Made by a program: the position numbers and the translations under genes. The notes under the pieces were generated by a model, which did no database searches, was not told where the DNA came from, and was given only the letters and a program-made list of their open reading frames with translations. DNA of 64,000 nucleotides from Rhytidiadelphus loreus (taxonomy: Eukaryota; Streptophyta; Bryopsida; Hypnales; Hylocomiaceae), in assembly GCA_947034895.1 (NCBI GenBank), contig OX344762.1, forward strand, positions 38,358,760-38,422,759, in the 5' to 3' direction. This document shows positions 23,266 to 35,764 of the stretch, piece by piece; positions within the stretch are counted from its first letter, which is position 1; every line of letters starts with the position of its first letter.

Positions 23266-23610
23266 TGGCCAGGTGTCGGTATCCATGTACAGAAAGAGTG
23301 GTCGGACTCGTTTCGAGACTTTGTCGGTATACCTGGTCTTAGAATGTGAAGGAGATGAACCGTCTCTGCGGCCTTGATTACAGAAGCTATGTGGAGATGC
23401 ATAGATGGTGCAAAGAGGTCGAATTCTGTGCACACGCACGACGCCATGAAAAAATCAACTTGTGGCGCAGGCTGTCAAAATTAGGGTTTTCCTCGTGAAA
23501 TGAATCCGCTGAGCCCACTTGATGTAAGTATATACCAATGCAGAAACTGAGTTGTAGCCATCGGGGTTGAGTAGGGCTGTGCGGGCTTTGAAAGCTGTGG
23601 ATGCTAGAGA
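23266..23610. other. Unique-looking stretch, no gene recognised
   Basis: This stretch has balanced base composition. Overlapping minus-strand frames (23447-23199 and 23617-23387) lack recognisable domains. Confidence 0.3.
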
Positions 23611-23611
23611 A

Positions 23612-24262
23612 CGTCATTTTTGTTAAATTGGCGGTATTCCACTACTTCGGTACTTTTCAGGACGCTCAGTTTGAAACGAAGATCTATAGCCGTCCTAGTT
23701 TTTAGAGCTGCATGTCAATCTTTCTGGCTTCGCAATGGCGCCAATTTAACCGAAATTGCGATAGAGTAAGATTGCACGGCACAAATCGTTAGTGATCGTG
23801 GTTTTACAATGCTCTTCAAAGACCCTCGTGAATTCGAAAGCCTAGGAAACGGAGCGATAAGGGTTTGTAATGTCAATTTCATTAAATTGGCAGAATTCCA
23901 CGACTTTGGAATTGGTGCATTTCAGGCCGCGCATCATGAAATCCATATCAGTCCTAATTTTCCAGAGTTTTGTGCATATGAATGTCACAGTTATTGGCGC
24001 CCTGAATCACGACAATTTCACGAACTTGACCATTTGTGATAAGGTCGGAATGATCACTAGGTTTCGCAGGTTGTCCCCGCTTTAGTTTGTTTTTTAAATC
24101 ATGAAAAAGGGTTCCTTAGGGATTGATCTTATTGCAACACAGGGATCTCACTCCCAGATCCTTTCCTTGTTGAAAATGTGCCATTCCCATACAACTACCA
24201 TCTAAAACTGACGCACCATTTTCATTTCAAGTGGCAATTCTGGGTGCACGTACCTTACCTCT
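23612..24262 (-). repeat. Two partial tandem copies of the intron-3 dispersed repeat
   Basis: On the minus strand, 23869-24262 matches the repeat in the aminotransferase intron 3 block by block. A shorter second copy lies at 23612-23760. Shared landmarks are the AAATTGGC box, the CTGAAA.TGC.CC block, a CCTAATTTTCCAGAGTTTTG block and a TTCTGGGTGCACGTACCTTA block. The copies differ by many substitutions and so are old. Confidence 0.65.
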
Positions 24263-24824
24263 CATTAACTTGCTGAGTTCCTATTTTTCCTCATGAAGTT
24301 CAGATTGTCTTTTCCAGCAGTGATTTCGTGTATGAGATATGGAGATATGGAGAATCAATATTTCCAGGCTAGAGAGGGGCTAGAAGAGCCAGCGCAGGGA
24401 TGCATTCTGGAGCAGCTGGCATTTTCCTCCCTGGATCAGAGAGATTAATCTCTAGAATGTTAACGTACAACTCTCAACTCTCTTTTTCTAAGTGCTAGGA
24501 GCGCAGTCATTTTAAAAGTCTTACCTCAATTATGTCCACACTAAGGTCAACTTTTCAAATTTTCAGAATCATGTCAAAATGTCGCCACTAACATTAGCAG
24601 TGGAAGCTCTCGAAGGAAGCTGAAGTGAAAGTCATGGTTTGTTGTAAGCAGTGCAATGTGACCACCCCTGTCCAAGCAGCAACCATGACCAAAAAATCTT
24701 TTTCTAAGAGAATCTGAAATACCTTTCCAACTATCAACAAGACTCAACAAGAAAAGCTTTTACAAGTTAATAACAGAACCATGCTCAAACCCTTCTTCAA
24801 ACACATTTAAGTGTTGTTACCTTG

Positions 24825-25690
24825 CAGGAACTGCAAGAGGATTGACTTGGCCTCCTGAATGTGTATCATAGGCTCTTATTTGCATCGTCATTTTTTAGTT
24901 GCCGCGATTTGATTTCTGTTTGGAATGATTTGAGACTAGCTTTGGTCACCACAACCTGGTGACTTGGATTTAATTTGCAATGCTAGAGTTCTCGACTCCT
25001 TCGTGAAGACAGGATCAAGTTCCCGTCTGGTATTAACATGCTGAGTAGCAATGAGCGTTGATAGAGGAATTGCAGGAGAAATTGGAGCTGGCTTCCTGAA
25101 TGGGTATCATAGGACCTTATTCAGTGTGTCTCCATTTTTTGTTTTAGCTTCCGTGATTTGAATTTTGTTTGGAATGATTTAACACCATATTTGGTCACCC
25201 TAAGCTGGTGACTTGGATTCATCTGCAATCCTACTGTTCATGAACTTGACTCCTTGAAGCCACAGGATCAAGTTCCCGTCTGGTAATAATATGCTGAGTA
25301 GCGATGAGCGTTGATAGAGGATTTGCAGGAGTTGTTGGCATCCTGAATGTGTAATGTCATAGAACCTCATTTGTATCTCTATTCTTTGCAGTTGCCGTGA
25401 TATGAAATGAATCAACACTATATTTGGTCACCACAACCTGGTGAGTTGAATTTGATTTGCAATCGGAGCTACAATTCATGAACTTGACTTCTTCGTGAAG
25501 ACAGGACCGATTTCCAGGTCTGGCATTAATATGCAGAGTAGCGACCGATGAGCGTTGATAGAGAGGAATTGCAAGAGGATGAAGTTGGCTTCCTGAATGT
25601 GTAACACAGGATTTTATGTCTCCCCATTTTTGAGTTGCCGTGGTTTGACGTCTCTTTGGAATGATTCAACACTGCACTTGGTCACCTCGA
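24825..25690 (+). repeat. Tandem repeat of about 250 bp, 3.5 copies
   Basis: Units start near 24825, 25069, 25321 and 25566. Landmarks in each are TTGCAGGA, TGGCTTCCTGAATGTGTA, GTTGCCGTGATTTGA, TTGGTCACC.CAACCTGGTGA, GTCTGGTATTAA and GAGCGTTGATAGAGGA. The fourth unit stops after the TTGGTCACC block. Units differ by scattered changes and small indels. No frame runs through the array. Confidence 0.8.
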
Positions 25691-26348
25691 ATTGATGCCA
25701 TGCAATCCAGTTTCATTCCGTTTCATTTTTTTTCATTTTTTAAAAAATGGTTTTTGATTTCACAAAATGTTGGATGAAGTTATGATTCTACTGATGAATT
25801 TTGTATTCTGGTGGATTAATTTGCTAAATAATGGATGAATTTAGAGAATGATATGTTGATTTTACATCAGACAGTGGATGTAATTGCCAAAGTGTTGATT
25901 GATGTTTGAATGAATGCTTGAAATTACATGAATAAGGTGATGTGGCCTCATGCGTTAATTGTATACTATTCAGTATGATTTGAAAATATACTCCCTACGT
26001 TTGGAAATAGTATATCCATGATGGATGGAAAAAAAAGGTATTCCTTGATTACACAAGGATTCCTGAGTAATGCTTGTCAGAAAATCTAATTACAACAAAT
26101 AAGAAACATGGCAAATACACAACAAATTTGTTAGTAGTGGTGTACTTGTAGGATTGACGCGCCTAAAAATACTACTATTTTCTTCTTGTACTAGAAAAGT
26201 GGTCAAAGGATGTTTTTTAGAAGAATGTTAGCCTCCTCTAGCAAATTCCAATCCTAATCATTTTGCATTCTTTTTGACACTCACACAATATTCTATGAAT
26301 TTCTAAAGTTAAAAGTATAGGGTGCCTACCTATGCCACTAGACTCCCC
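25691..26348. other. AT-rich intergenic DNA
   Basis: Only short frames and simple AT-rich text are present. No gene or clear element is seen. Confidence 0.4.
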
Positions 26349-26755
26349 TTATCCCATAAAGGACCAAGTGTCACCTCCAGGGACACTGCAAGGTTTAGAT
26401 AAGTTCCTATGATTTCAATTTTTGATGTGATTTTCTTAAAAAAAATTGAAGATAGGAAAACACATTAGCTTTATAAGAATATAATTTTTTTATTACAATT
26501 GGTGCCCATGAGAAAAAGTTATGCCACACTAAGTCAAAAAATCTAATCATGAAAGGAGCAAAAACACGCAAAATATCTTACAATTTACGTGGTTAAAGTT
26601 TTTGAAATTTCTTCTACACATTCTTATATTATTTTAGTGCAAGATCCTACAATTAGATATTCACAAAATAAATAAATAAATTTTTCTCCTTGCAATAAAA
26701 TAGTAGTTTTGAGTGTTTTTTGACAAGAAAAAGGCATTGGTCCTTTAGAAGTTAA
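26349..26755. mobile_element. TTAA-type inverted-repeat element E6 (short)
   Basis: The left end TTATCCCATAAAGGACC (26349) and the right end, whose complement is TTAACTTCTAAAGGACC (ends 26755), form a decayed inverted repeat. Inside, 26597-26670 holds the block CAAGATCCTAC.ATTAGATAT shared with E2, E3 and E1. It is about 400 bp and non-coding. The left TTAT is probably a mutated TTAA. Confidence 0.6.
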
Positions 26756-28755
26756 TGGCCACCTTTGAAGAAAGAAATACTTCAATTCCTATTGAGAGCT
26801 TCAAAGAACTCTCCAACTCCCATTGCTTGTTTTTAAAGGGTAGTAATGGTTTTAGAGTCATTAGGGGACAATACAAACTTCTCCCAACCTACTTTCCATA
26901 AAAATAAAAAACAATTGAGGACATTAGAGAAATAACAATTTGAATTTCCTTTCCCTTAACAAAATAAGGCCATTCTAGACCTAAGGTATGGTCACACAAA
27001 TTTGGACAATTACCAATTCATTTTAGTTGTAGTGGATAAATGTAAAGTATTCAGATACAATTAATTGCATTCATAATATTTCAAATTGCAATGTCAAGTC
27101 CTCGCTTCAATCTATGAAGTTAGAACTTCAATTCTTATTGGTATTTTCAAGAATGTCATAACTATGCACCCAAAAGATGCATACACACCGTCCTTGCCTT
27201 CCATCTCTAACTCAAAAAATCTAGGACTATTGATGTGCTTAAAAAAATTGAATCTCCCTTCCATGCCATTGATTTGAATTACACAAAAAATAGTTTTGAT
27301 TGAATCCCTGCCATCAATCTCAGATACAATACTTACATAATATACACATGTATATGTAATATATAGATATACAATATATGGTATATAAATACATGCGGAT
27401 ATATTATATATCAATGTATGAATGCAAGTATTGATATGGGATACAATGTTGATATCTCATATCGATTGTAGTGACAACAACTTCTAAAAAATATATTAGG
27501 AGGGGTACAAAATAAATTTCACAAGCACATTGTAATTGTAGATGGGAATTATTTAATTGGCATATTGTGTCAATTGACACTATGCACCCAACTTGTATTT
27601 TCAAGAATGTCATAACATTCTTGAACTACTTGGAAAACATTCATAATGAAAGAAATCTTAAGTATAGCATTTTGAACCAATAAAAGAATACTAAAGTTAA
27701 AGAATTCAATTAATGCAAGTAACTGAAGATTTTAAGGCCATTTCACTCTAATTGAATATATTTTGGATGTATGTTGTCTAATTAGTTTGAAAATTTGGAT
27801 CAATAGTTTAGATAAGAATTGGATGAAAATCAAACAATTGTAATTGATATATTATGAAAATAGTATAGATCACATTGTATTGATTTTAGCTAAAACACTA
27901 CGAACAACCATACCAGTGCACCTCACAAATTTACATAATTCCAAAATCAATGTGAGTTAGTATTATTATAGCAAGACAAAATATCAATAATTGAATTATC
28001 TTGAATTAAAAAATATATATAACATTGTACATCAAAGAATATAGGTCTTCAAAACACTCTTGAAGACCTAAGAATATAAGAATACATATCCTTTTGTTTG
28101 AACCAAAAAAGTTAAGCAACCTCATTTTCGAAAAGAAAATGCTTTTCAAAATATCTAAGGTAGGGAGTCGACAAATTGATCATTTATGAGTTAATTTTCA
28201 ATCTTAGGAATTTTGACTTTTTGCCAATAAATTTTCTTTAAAAGATAAATAGAATTGGCATCTAATCCAAGTCACTTCATATTTATAGGACCTTCGTGGA
28301 ATTAGTTATGAATTTTGAAGTGGAAATTACATAAAGCACTAAATAGCATCCATCAACTCACATGTTTATAGTTGGTACATTGACATATACAATTAGTACA
28401 TTTGAAGGAAGCAATATGTATTTTGTATTATGGAATGCTTTAGTGGATGGTTACTTTATGAAATTCCTACTCCTTAGGTTCTCTTTAATTTAACCCACCT
28501 CAAAAAGACATTTTGGGTCCTACAAAAGTTGCCTAAATGGAATTTAAAAATAATTATTGATATGAGCATCTTGAAGCTTACTCAAAAGGCCAATCAATGA
28601 TGAACTTCCACCTCTTTGAGCCAATGGGCAACCTCAAAGCTACTATACAAAAAAATTGACAAACTTTCCAATACAAGAATCACACATTCAAATTATAATT
28701 TGAAATTCAAAACTTAGTATGATAGATGCATCTCTTAGAGACAAAAAGAATGATA
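26756..28755. other. AT-rich intergenic DNA
   Basis: No gene is recognised. A patch at 27300-27460 is made of degenerate ATATAC/GATATA units. The rest is low-GC DNA with frames under about 100 codons and no known domain. Confidence 0.4.
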
Positions 28756-29687
28756 TTAACCCCTAAAGGACCGGACTGTGTTTTTTGGCTATATAGAAAT
28801 TTTGGGCAGGTACCTACGAGCAAAGATTTTCATATTTGGGACTGAAATTTTAATAGAATGTGGGGGCAAGGAAGATCTTTCATATGCACCAAATTTCATG
28901 ACATTTGGAAATACAAGTCAAAAGTTATAGACTAATATGTTACTTTTTTCGTAACTGGGCAGTTTGGGCAGATAAAAAAAATCACTTTTTTCAGAAACAA
29001 AAATTTGGATCTGATTTTCTAGAGTTTTATATACACAAAAAGCTGTGAATCATTCCATTTTGATCAATGAGTCAAAAGTTATGAGGATTTTCTGTTTGTG
29101 GGCAGTTTTGGATTTCCTATTCTAAAATAAACTTTGAAATCCTTTATCTTACCCAATTTTCAATATTTTTGGACATAAATAGAATTGTAGGATGTAGATA
29201 CTTTATTAAAACATTTCGACCATTGGGATTGGAAATTTTCAATTCCATATTTAAATTGTAAATAATTTAGTATTTTTAATCATTCTCTACTACTACCTAC
29301 TTACTATTTTTTTCCTATATGTTGCACTATTCCAAATGATCTGAAATTTTTCAATCATGTGGCCAACTTGTCTAGGAAAACAAATCCAAAGAAGCACCAC
29401 CATTTAGGTCATTTTTTCATAAAAATGTGAGCTTGTGAAGTGCAGCTGCCCTGCTTTTCGCAGGGGTCAAAAAAATGATTTTAGTTAATTTGAATGCTTT
29501 TATCTTGCAATCCACGCGGTGGAAATGTCTGAAATTTTTATCACATGTTTTTTATACTATATTATACAAGATCCTACGGTTAGATATGTCAGAAATAGTA
29601 TTTTTCCAAAATTTTGGTACTTGTACTAGAAATGGCAGTTTTGGAGCGTTTTTGGTGAAAGTATAGTGACGGTCCTTAAAGGGTTAA
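28756..29687. mobile_element. TTAA-type inverted-repeat element E2
   Basis: It is bounded by TTAA (28756-28759 and 29684-29687), with ends TTAACCCCTAAAGGACCG and the complement of TTAACCCTTTAAGGACCG. The inside holds degenerate units around an ACAAGTCAAAAGTTAT phrase (28910 and again near 29070). The shared block (TCTGAAATTTTTATCACATG, then ACAAGATCCTACGGTTAGAT) lies at 29500-29590. Only 15 bp separate it from E3. Confidence 0.75.
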
Positions 29688-29702
29688 GAAGTTGGTATGT
29701 AG

Positions 29703-30671
29703 TTAACCCTTCATCGCCTAAAGGGACGAAAAGTGTCCTCATATATAATTCAAAGTGCTGTAACTTTTGCATCCGATATCCAAATTCAATAAAACTTGTT
29801 AGTAAAGTTGCGCTCTCTCTTCTAGTTTGTGTGGTAAAATTTTCAGATCAATCCAAGACTTAAAAATTAAATGGGAGCCAATCAAAGTTCACAGGTTCAA
29901 TTTGAATTCACCAAACTGCATTTGATGGCTGAAACTTCGGGGGGGTGTATCTCCTTCATACAATGTTCGTTTTCAATAAAATTTGTTGGGTTATGTTCCA
30001 CTTTTAGTTTAGTTATTGTGGTAAAATTTTCATGTCAATACAAGCTTCTTTGAATGTTTGGGAGCAATTCAAAATTTAAAATCCAGCCATTTTCGGATTA
30101 CAATGAAATTCGGCGGCTTGTAACTTCTTCATACAGTGTCCATTTTCAATAAAAAATTTTGTGAAAGTTGCGCATACTAGTCTAGTTTGTGTGGCTAAAA
30201 TTTCACATGAATCCAAGAAGTAATGAATGACTGAGATGCTTTTTAGTGGAGGAGGTTTAACCTTACATGGTGTTTTTTGCAACTTTTCATGCTATTTTTT
30301 TGACATTTCAAATCTGTTTTGCAGACATATTGAGTCAATTGAATGATGTTTTTTTTCACCAATGTGTTTATATGTTGATTTTGAATCACTTTATAGTCTC
30401 AAGTTTTTTCATTTGAGTAGGTTTAGAAGTCGAATTTCACCTCCAAATGTGTTTTTTGGAAAATTTCAGCATCTTTTTTTAACACTAAAACATTATAATC
30501 TTTCAATCCAAGCGGTCAAATGACTTCAAATTTTTTTTGTGTCATCTACAACATGTTCACTACAATATTGTACGGTTAAGATTTCTATAACTTAGCAACA
30601 TCTATATTTACAACACTTCAAAAGCAACGCTGTTTTTTACCTCATTTGGACTTCAGGCGATGAAGGGTTAA
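29703..30671. mobile_element. TTAA-type inverted-repeat element E3
   Basis: Its ends are TTAACCCTTCATCGCCTAAAG (29703) and the complement of TTAACCCTTCATCGCCTGAAG (ends 30671). It has about three internal degenerate units of about 190 bp, each with a TTCATACA.TGTCCATTTTC phrase and a TAGTTTGTGTGG phrase. The shared family block is at 30505-30595. E5 (58062-59042) is the same type in the opposite orientation. Short frames inside reflect the repeat and do not suggest a protein. Confidence 0.78.
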
Positions 30672-33340
30672 GCAATGAAAAAACTATTGTGAAGATTCTC
30701 TAAGAACCAAGTCCTTCACATTGGGTTTGACTTTTGGGGGTTAATAGTGTCCTCTTAGAATTGGTGAATAATGTTATATAAGGTAGAGACGTCCATTTTC
30801 AACCCAACACCCTATACCAATCTTGAAACTATAAACATCTAGAATGTCCAAAATGTACAAGACATGTACATGAAATGAATAAAATAATTTGGGGTGCTCA
30901 TTGAAATCTCACTTTGATCATTTTGATCATTTTTATTTTTTTCTTGGAAATTCATTAATTCTCATGCAATTGTCAAAAATTGTATTTGCCTATATGCAAA
31001 AAATAAAAGTCTAAATTTTTTATATTTTGAGGTACACTATATTACTTTAATTGATTAAAATAGGTGCCTCTACCTTAATATGGTGGAAAAATCAAAAGTG
31101 TTTGGCCCTCCCTTGAATCATGTGAAAGAAGGTTAAGTAGTGATTGATACATGGATACATGTAGTATTATATTGCACATAACTATATACAAAAGCACTAA
31201 GAATAAACAAACATAACAAACAAGTTTAAGAAGTTTAAAAACTATTTCTATCATTGTTTACACAAAAATATGAATGCCCTATCCTGACTCTTTTCCGAGG
31301 CTTGAAAAATCTCCTAACATCGGATGAGGAAATATAAATGAAACTACCTCCCATGCCATCCATCTATTTTTTCCCCCAAAATCTAATGTTGTTCAACAGG
31401 AGTCACTGGATCTGAGAAGGAAATTAGGACTTCCTCCAAAATGTCTTTGATTTTTTGAAAAATCAAAGTTGATGTCTGTCAAACAAACAATCTTGGCCGT
31501 CCAAATATGGATACCAAATACGTATATAGAATATAGAATACAAATATGGATACAATTACAAAACATAGATAGGAAATGGTTACAAAACTTGAAATACATG
31601 ATACAGATATAGTTATGGAATTTGAAATACAGAACACATATAGAATATATACGTATTTACACAAATTTATACAGATATATCCTATATCAATTACAGTCTA
31701 CACAAGTTCAAAGGAACACAAATATGGAGGTAGTGGGTTATAAACACAATTCATGAATTCATTTTACAAGGATATGTGCTCAAACTTTTGAATGTAAAAG
31801 TTATACAATCAATAGAAAAATTACATGAGTACACCTTTTAGAATTTTTGTAAAAGCTTAACAACCAATGGTTGAATGACACGTGGATTCCACTCATATTT
31901 TAATATCTCATTTTTTTGATAAATGAACAATCTATTACCATGTACCAAGAAGATGTAATTGTATCTTCTTGGTATTCTATTCCTATTATATACATCCATG
32001 CAATGCTACACTTTAATGAATGCATGAATATTTGAAGAAAAAATTCCATACAAAATTGTCCACTCTTGGTTACACTCTTGTATATGTAACACAAGTAATT
32101 GTAACTATGATGTTAACTTGTGCCTTGACTTCCTATGCTTACTAAATACAAAATTTGGCAATCTACCACTACTTACCCCAATAACACAACAACATAAAAC
32201 ACAATTCATAGAATTCACATATTGCAACGATCACTTCTCTCCACCATCAATAAAAACAAAAATAAATAGATGCAATCACTAATATAAAACTTTAACATAA
32301 AAAGATGGAACACCCAAACCCAAGTCATCAAGAAGAACAATGCATATTCCATCCTTCGACGTACTATGTACATGACAAATTAAAAACACCTAAGCATAAA
32401 ATTAACCAAACACTAAATATTAGCTATAAATAACATTGCCATCTAGTACTCCACCTATAGACTACTATATAAACAAAAACTTAAAATTACAACTAGATCT
32501 TCTTAGTATACATGCCACATTTATTTGACCCACCTTGAACTTCAAAATAAATAACATTTATAAAGTGTACTACTTGTCAAAATATCCTAACAACTACTTA
32601 AAATTGAAAATACTCAATCTCAATTCAAATAAAACAAAACAGATAGTCACTCTATTGATAGGTAGTACAAAGTCTCCCTTCTAAACAAAGGTATGTGAAA
32701 AGACATACCCATTGAAAGTCCTACTTTTTGACTCCAAACCAAGTTGTTCATAATCAAATTCTTGTCAAGTTGATCTACCTTTTGAGATATTGATGTACTC
32801 TCACTCTTTGGATTTTTACTTTTTGAAGATCAATTTTAATACATGTTTATGGACACTAATAGGAAGCAATTGCCTTTCAATTCAAATATTCATAGAAATC
32901 CTAAAAGAAATTTGAAGATAATTTTTTTCCACTTGAGATTTCTCCAAAGAGCTAATTAAGACAAACTAGTTGGTGAAGACTCTTGATACCAAAAAAAGGT
33001 GCATTTTTTAAAGAGACATGAATAGGTTGTGTTACCTTAGTCTTAGTGACACTCATGTTACCTCATCTAGGCTACACGTGGGACCCAAGATGAACAAATT
33101 CTAAATTCATGCCAGTCCAATAAAGGTTGGAGTTTCTCTCTTCAAACCTTAAATGACAAGCCAAGTTCTTAGGAGGTAGTTTTTGAGGGAATAGTTGACA
33201 AAAAGTGCTTTCTACATTTTTGGGAAAATGTTTCAACCTACTTGATCCACTTCTACAATGAATATGGCTTGACAAGCACTACATTTAGGCTACAAAGTCA
33301 AACATTACAAATAAATTGAACCTTGCAGAAGGCTGTTAAG
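30672..33340. other. AT-rich intergenic DNA with cryptic simple repeats
   Basis: No gene is recognised. A patch at 31500-31690 consists of degenerate GGATACAAATA/GAATACA units. The rest is low-GC sequence with frames under 70 codons. Confidence 0.4.
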
Positions 33341-33780
33341 TTTTGATTTCCGGCCCCTCGCAATGCAAATACAAAAAAGTTATAAAAAAAATTGGATTTT
33401 TTTTTAAAAAAAATTTGAAAATTTGAAAATATTAAAAGTTGTCAATCTGATGTAGCGTTGATATGGCACCAGTAGTGCTACGTCAACTTTCAAATAAAAA
33501 ATATAATTTTTTTTTCTATAATTCATTGGGGAGAAATGACGCCTGTGAGAGACCTTCCGGCCATGGTTCCCCATGCTACAAACCATGGCTGAACAGTCTG
33601 ATTAATCAATTATAAAAAATAAAAAATAAATTTAATTTAAATTTTTTAATAATTTTTTTTTAAGAACAATATTTTTTTTTAATAAAAATAATTTTAAAAA
33701 TAATTTTAAATTAATTCATTAATGTAATCCGACTTGGCAGTCTCTATGCCAGGTCAGACTACTGGTTTTGCGACATTCTT
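33341..33780. repeat. Dispersed repeat, copy 1
   Basis: It begins near TCCGGCCCCTCGCAATGCAA. It includes a GATATGGCACCAGTAGTGCTACGTCAAC segment in two halves that form an inverted repeat, plus very AT-rich runs. It ends near a GACTTGGCAGTC/GACCTGGCATAG-like palindrome at 33730-33765. A related copy is at 36830-37113. Confidence 0.5.
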
Positions 33781-35760
33781 CAATCCGGGAACATCAGAGA
33801 ACTTGACGTCTCCCAATGGTCTAAAAACTCTTCTAATGGCATTGTTGCCTTCCAAAACTCTCAACCTCATCGAGGCCTGAAATTTTTCCTCATAGGCCAG
33901 TTTAGGATTATTGGGTGTGTATCATCAAATATGGCAAAAAAATGAAGGACATGGCATGTTTAAAGGCTTTCCTATTTGAACATGCATATACAAAAATCTT
34001 CTTTTAAAATAAAAATAATGAATATGGGAAGTGGATCTACTAATATACAATGATTTAGTATAGATAAAATACAAAGAGTAAGTATAATTTAGTAGCAAAA
34101 GTTGCTTACATCTTCTTTTTAAAACATATGGTGCCTTACATAAATCAAACAACTTTATGCTTTTTAGATAACTTTAAACTTTGAATGTCAATATTATCCT
34201 TACTATAAACACAAATAATTGTTAAAAGAAAATTTATTTAAAAAAAAATTTAATTGGAGTGGATGGATAACTTTGGTTGAAGTTATCAATTTAATTTTGG
34301 TAGTCACAATACAATTTTTTAGCAATCCACGTAACATATTTGGATCTTCAAAACACTATTGAAAATCAAATAATATAATTTCAAAGCAAGGAATCATCTT
34401 TTGTATAGGCCAAAGAGGCTAGGTTACCTCATCATATAGAAGAACATTTGTTTTTAAATACCTAGTTTTCATTCAAGTCAAAAGGGCCTTTCTATACAAG
34501 TGCCAAAAGATAACAAATTTACATCAACATTTTTCTAAACTTTGGCTAACACTCACAATTTTTTTCCTCAATTTTCTACAATTTATTATTAGATATATAC
34601 TATAAATCTATGAAAATTTATCCAAAGTCAAATGAGTGACTTTACGTGTGGATTGTTAACCCTTAGAAATTCATAATTCACCAAAGGTTTCAAAACTTGT
34701 AAATCAATGTGTGGTAGATTAAACTTCAAGTTTTCTTTCTAAGGAAAAATATACTTAGCACCAAAGTACTAGTTGGTGACCATGTTTTCAAATTTCAAAG
34801 TCTTTTTCTTTTTATACTCCCATTTTGCAAACTACTGGTATATATGAATGAAATTTTTATATTTATTTTTGACAAATGTAATCACAAATCTTCTATAAGC
34901 ATAAAAATTTTAGATTTTTTTGTGAAAATTTGAAATTACCATGAAATTTTGAATAAGAAGTGAAATACTTCATATCATATACTAACAAAATATGCCATAA
35001 ATTTTACCAAGCAATCAAAGTGAAAAAGAATTTGTTAGACAAAGGAATAGAGAAAATGAATTGATATTCTTTAATCTTGAGGCTTTTGTCTCTCAATAAG
35101 TGAGGAATACACATGGATAAAAAACTTTTATCAAATTAAATGTAAAAGAAAATGAATACCAATATCAAACTTCCAAGGGTAAGATTATTCAAATTCAAAT
35201 TTGCTACCCATTTTAAAGTTCACAGATTCAAAAAAGAACTATAGAAAATTGAATTAGCTCTAATTTTAAAACAAGAATGGTGTGACTATGAGGCTTTGTC
35301 TACTCCAAACAAACCCTAATTACATTGTTGAATGTGACTATAGTTGTAGATAAGATTTAGAAATTGGAATTCAAAAACCAAAGAGTTAATGCCACACATA
35401 TCCAAAAGACAAATCCAACAAACGAACAAAAACTACCTACTGTTACTAAAAAATCCAAACACAAGAATGAGCAAATAACCTCGCTTATAAGAGGCCGTCT
35501 TTGTACTAGAGAATGTGCCCTCCAAGGCGCATTCTGCCCTCCAAGTGGGTTTATGGGCAAGCCCTAGTCCACAAGCAGGGTAGAATGCGCCCTAGAAGGT
35601 ATGTTCCCTAGTGGCAAGAGCAAGTTCCCGCGCATAATTGACGCATTGGAACATTGTTTTTGTTGTAATCGGTTCCTTTGGTAGATTCTCTTAAGCCATG
35701 CTGATTTTACAAACTAATTTAGTTGCAAAGTATCCCACATCACTCACACTTGATCTCAAC
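33781..35760. other. AT-rich intergenic DNA
   Basis: No gene is recognised. The patch at 35490-35640 has higher GC and short inverted motifs built on AGGGCGCATTCT-like text, but no frame or known element. Confidence 0.35.
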
Positions 35761-35764
35761 GATT

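Noticed and set aside
29666..30053. Similar Cys-containing peptides in E3 and in E5 (58812-59012)
   Set aside because: The similarity reflects shared DNA of the two elements. Frames are short and broken, and the phrase lies in an internal non-coding repeat.
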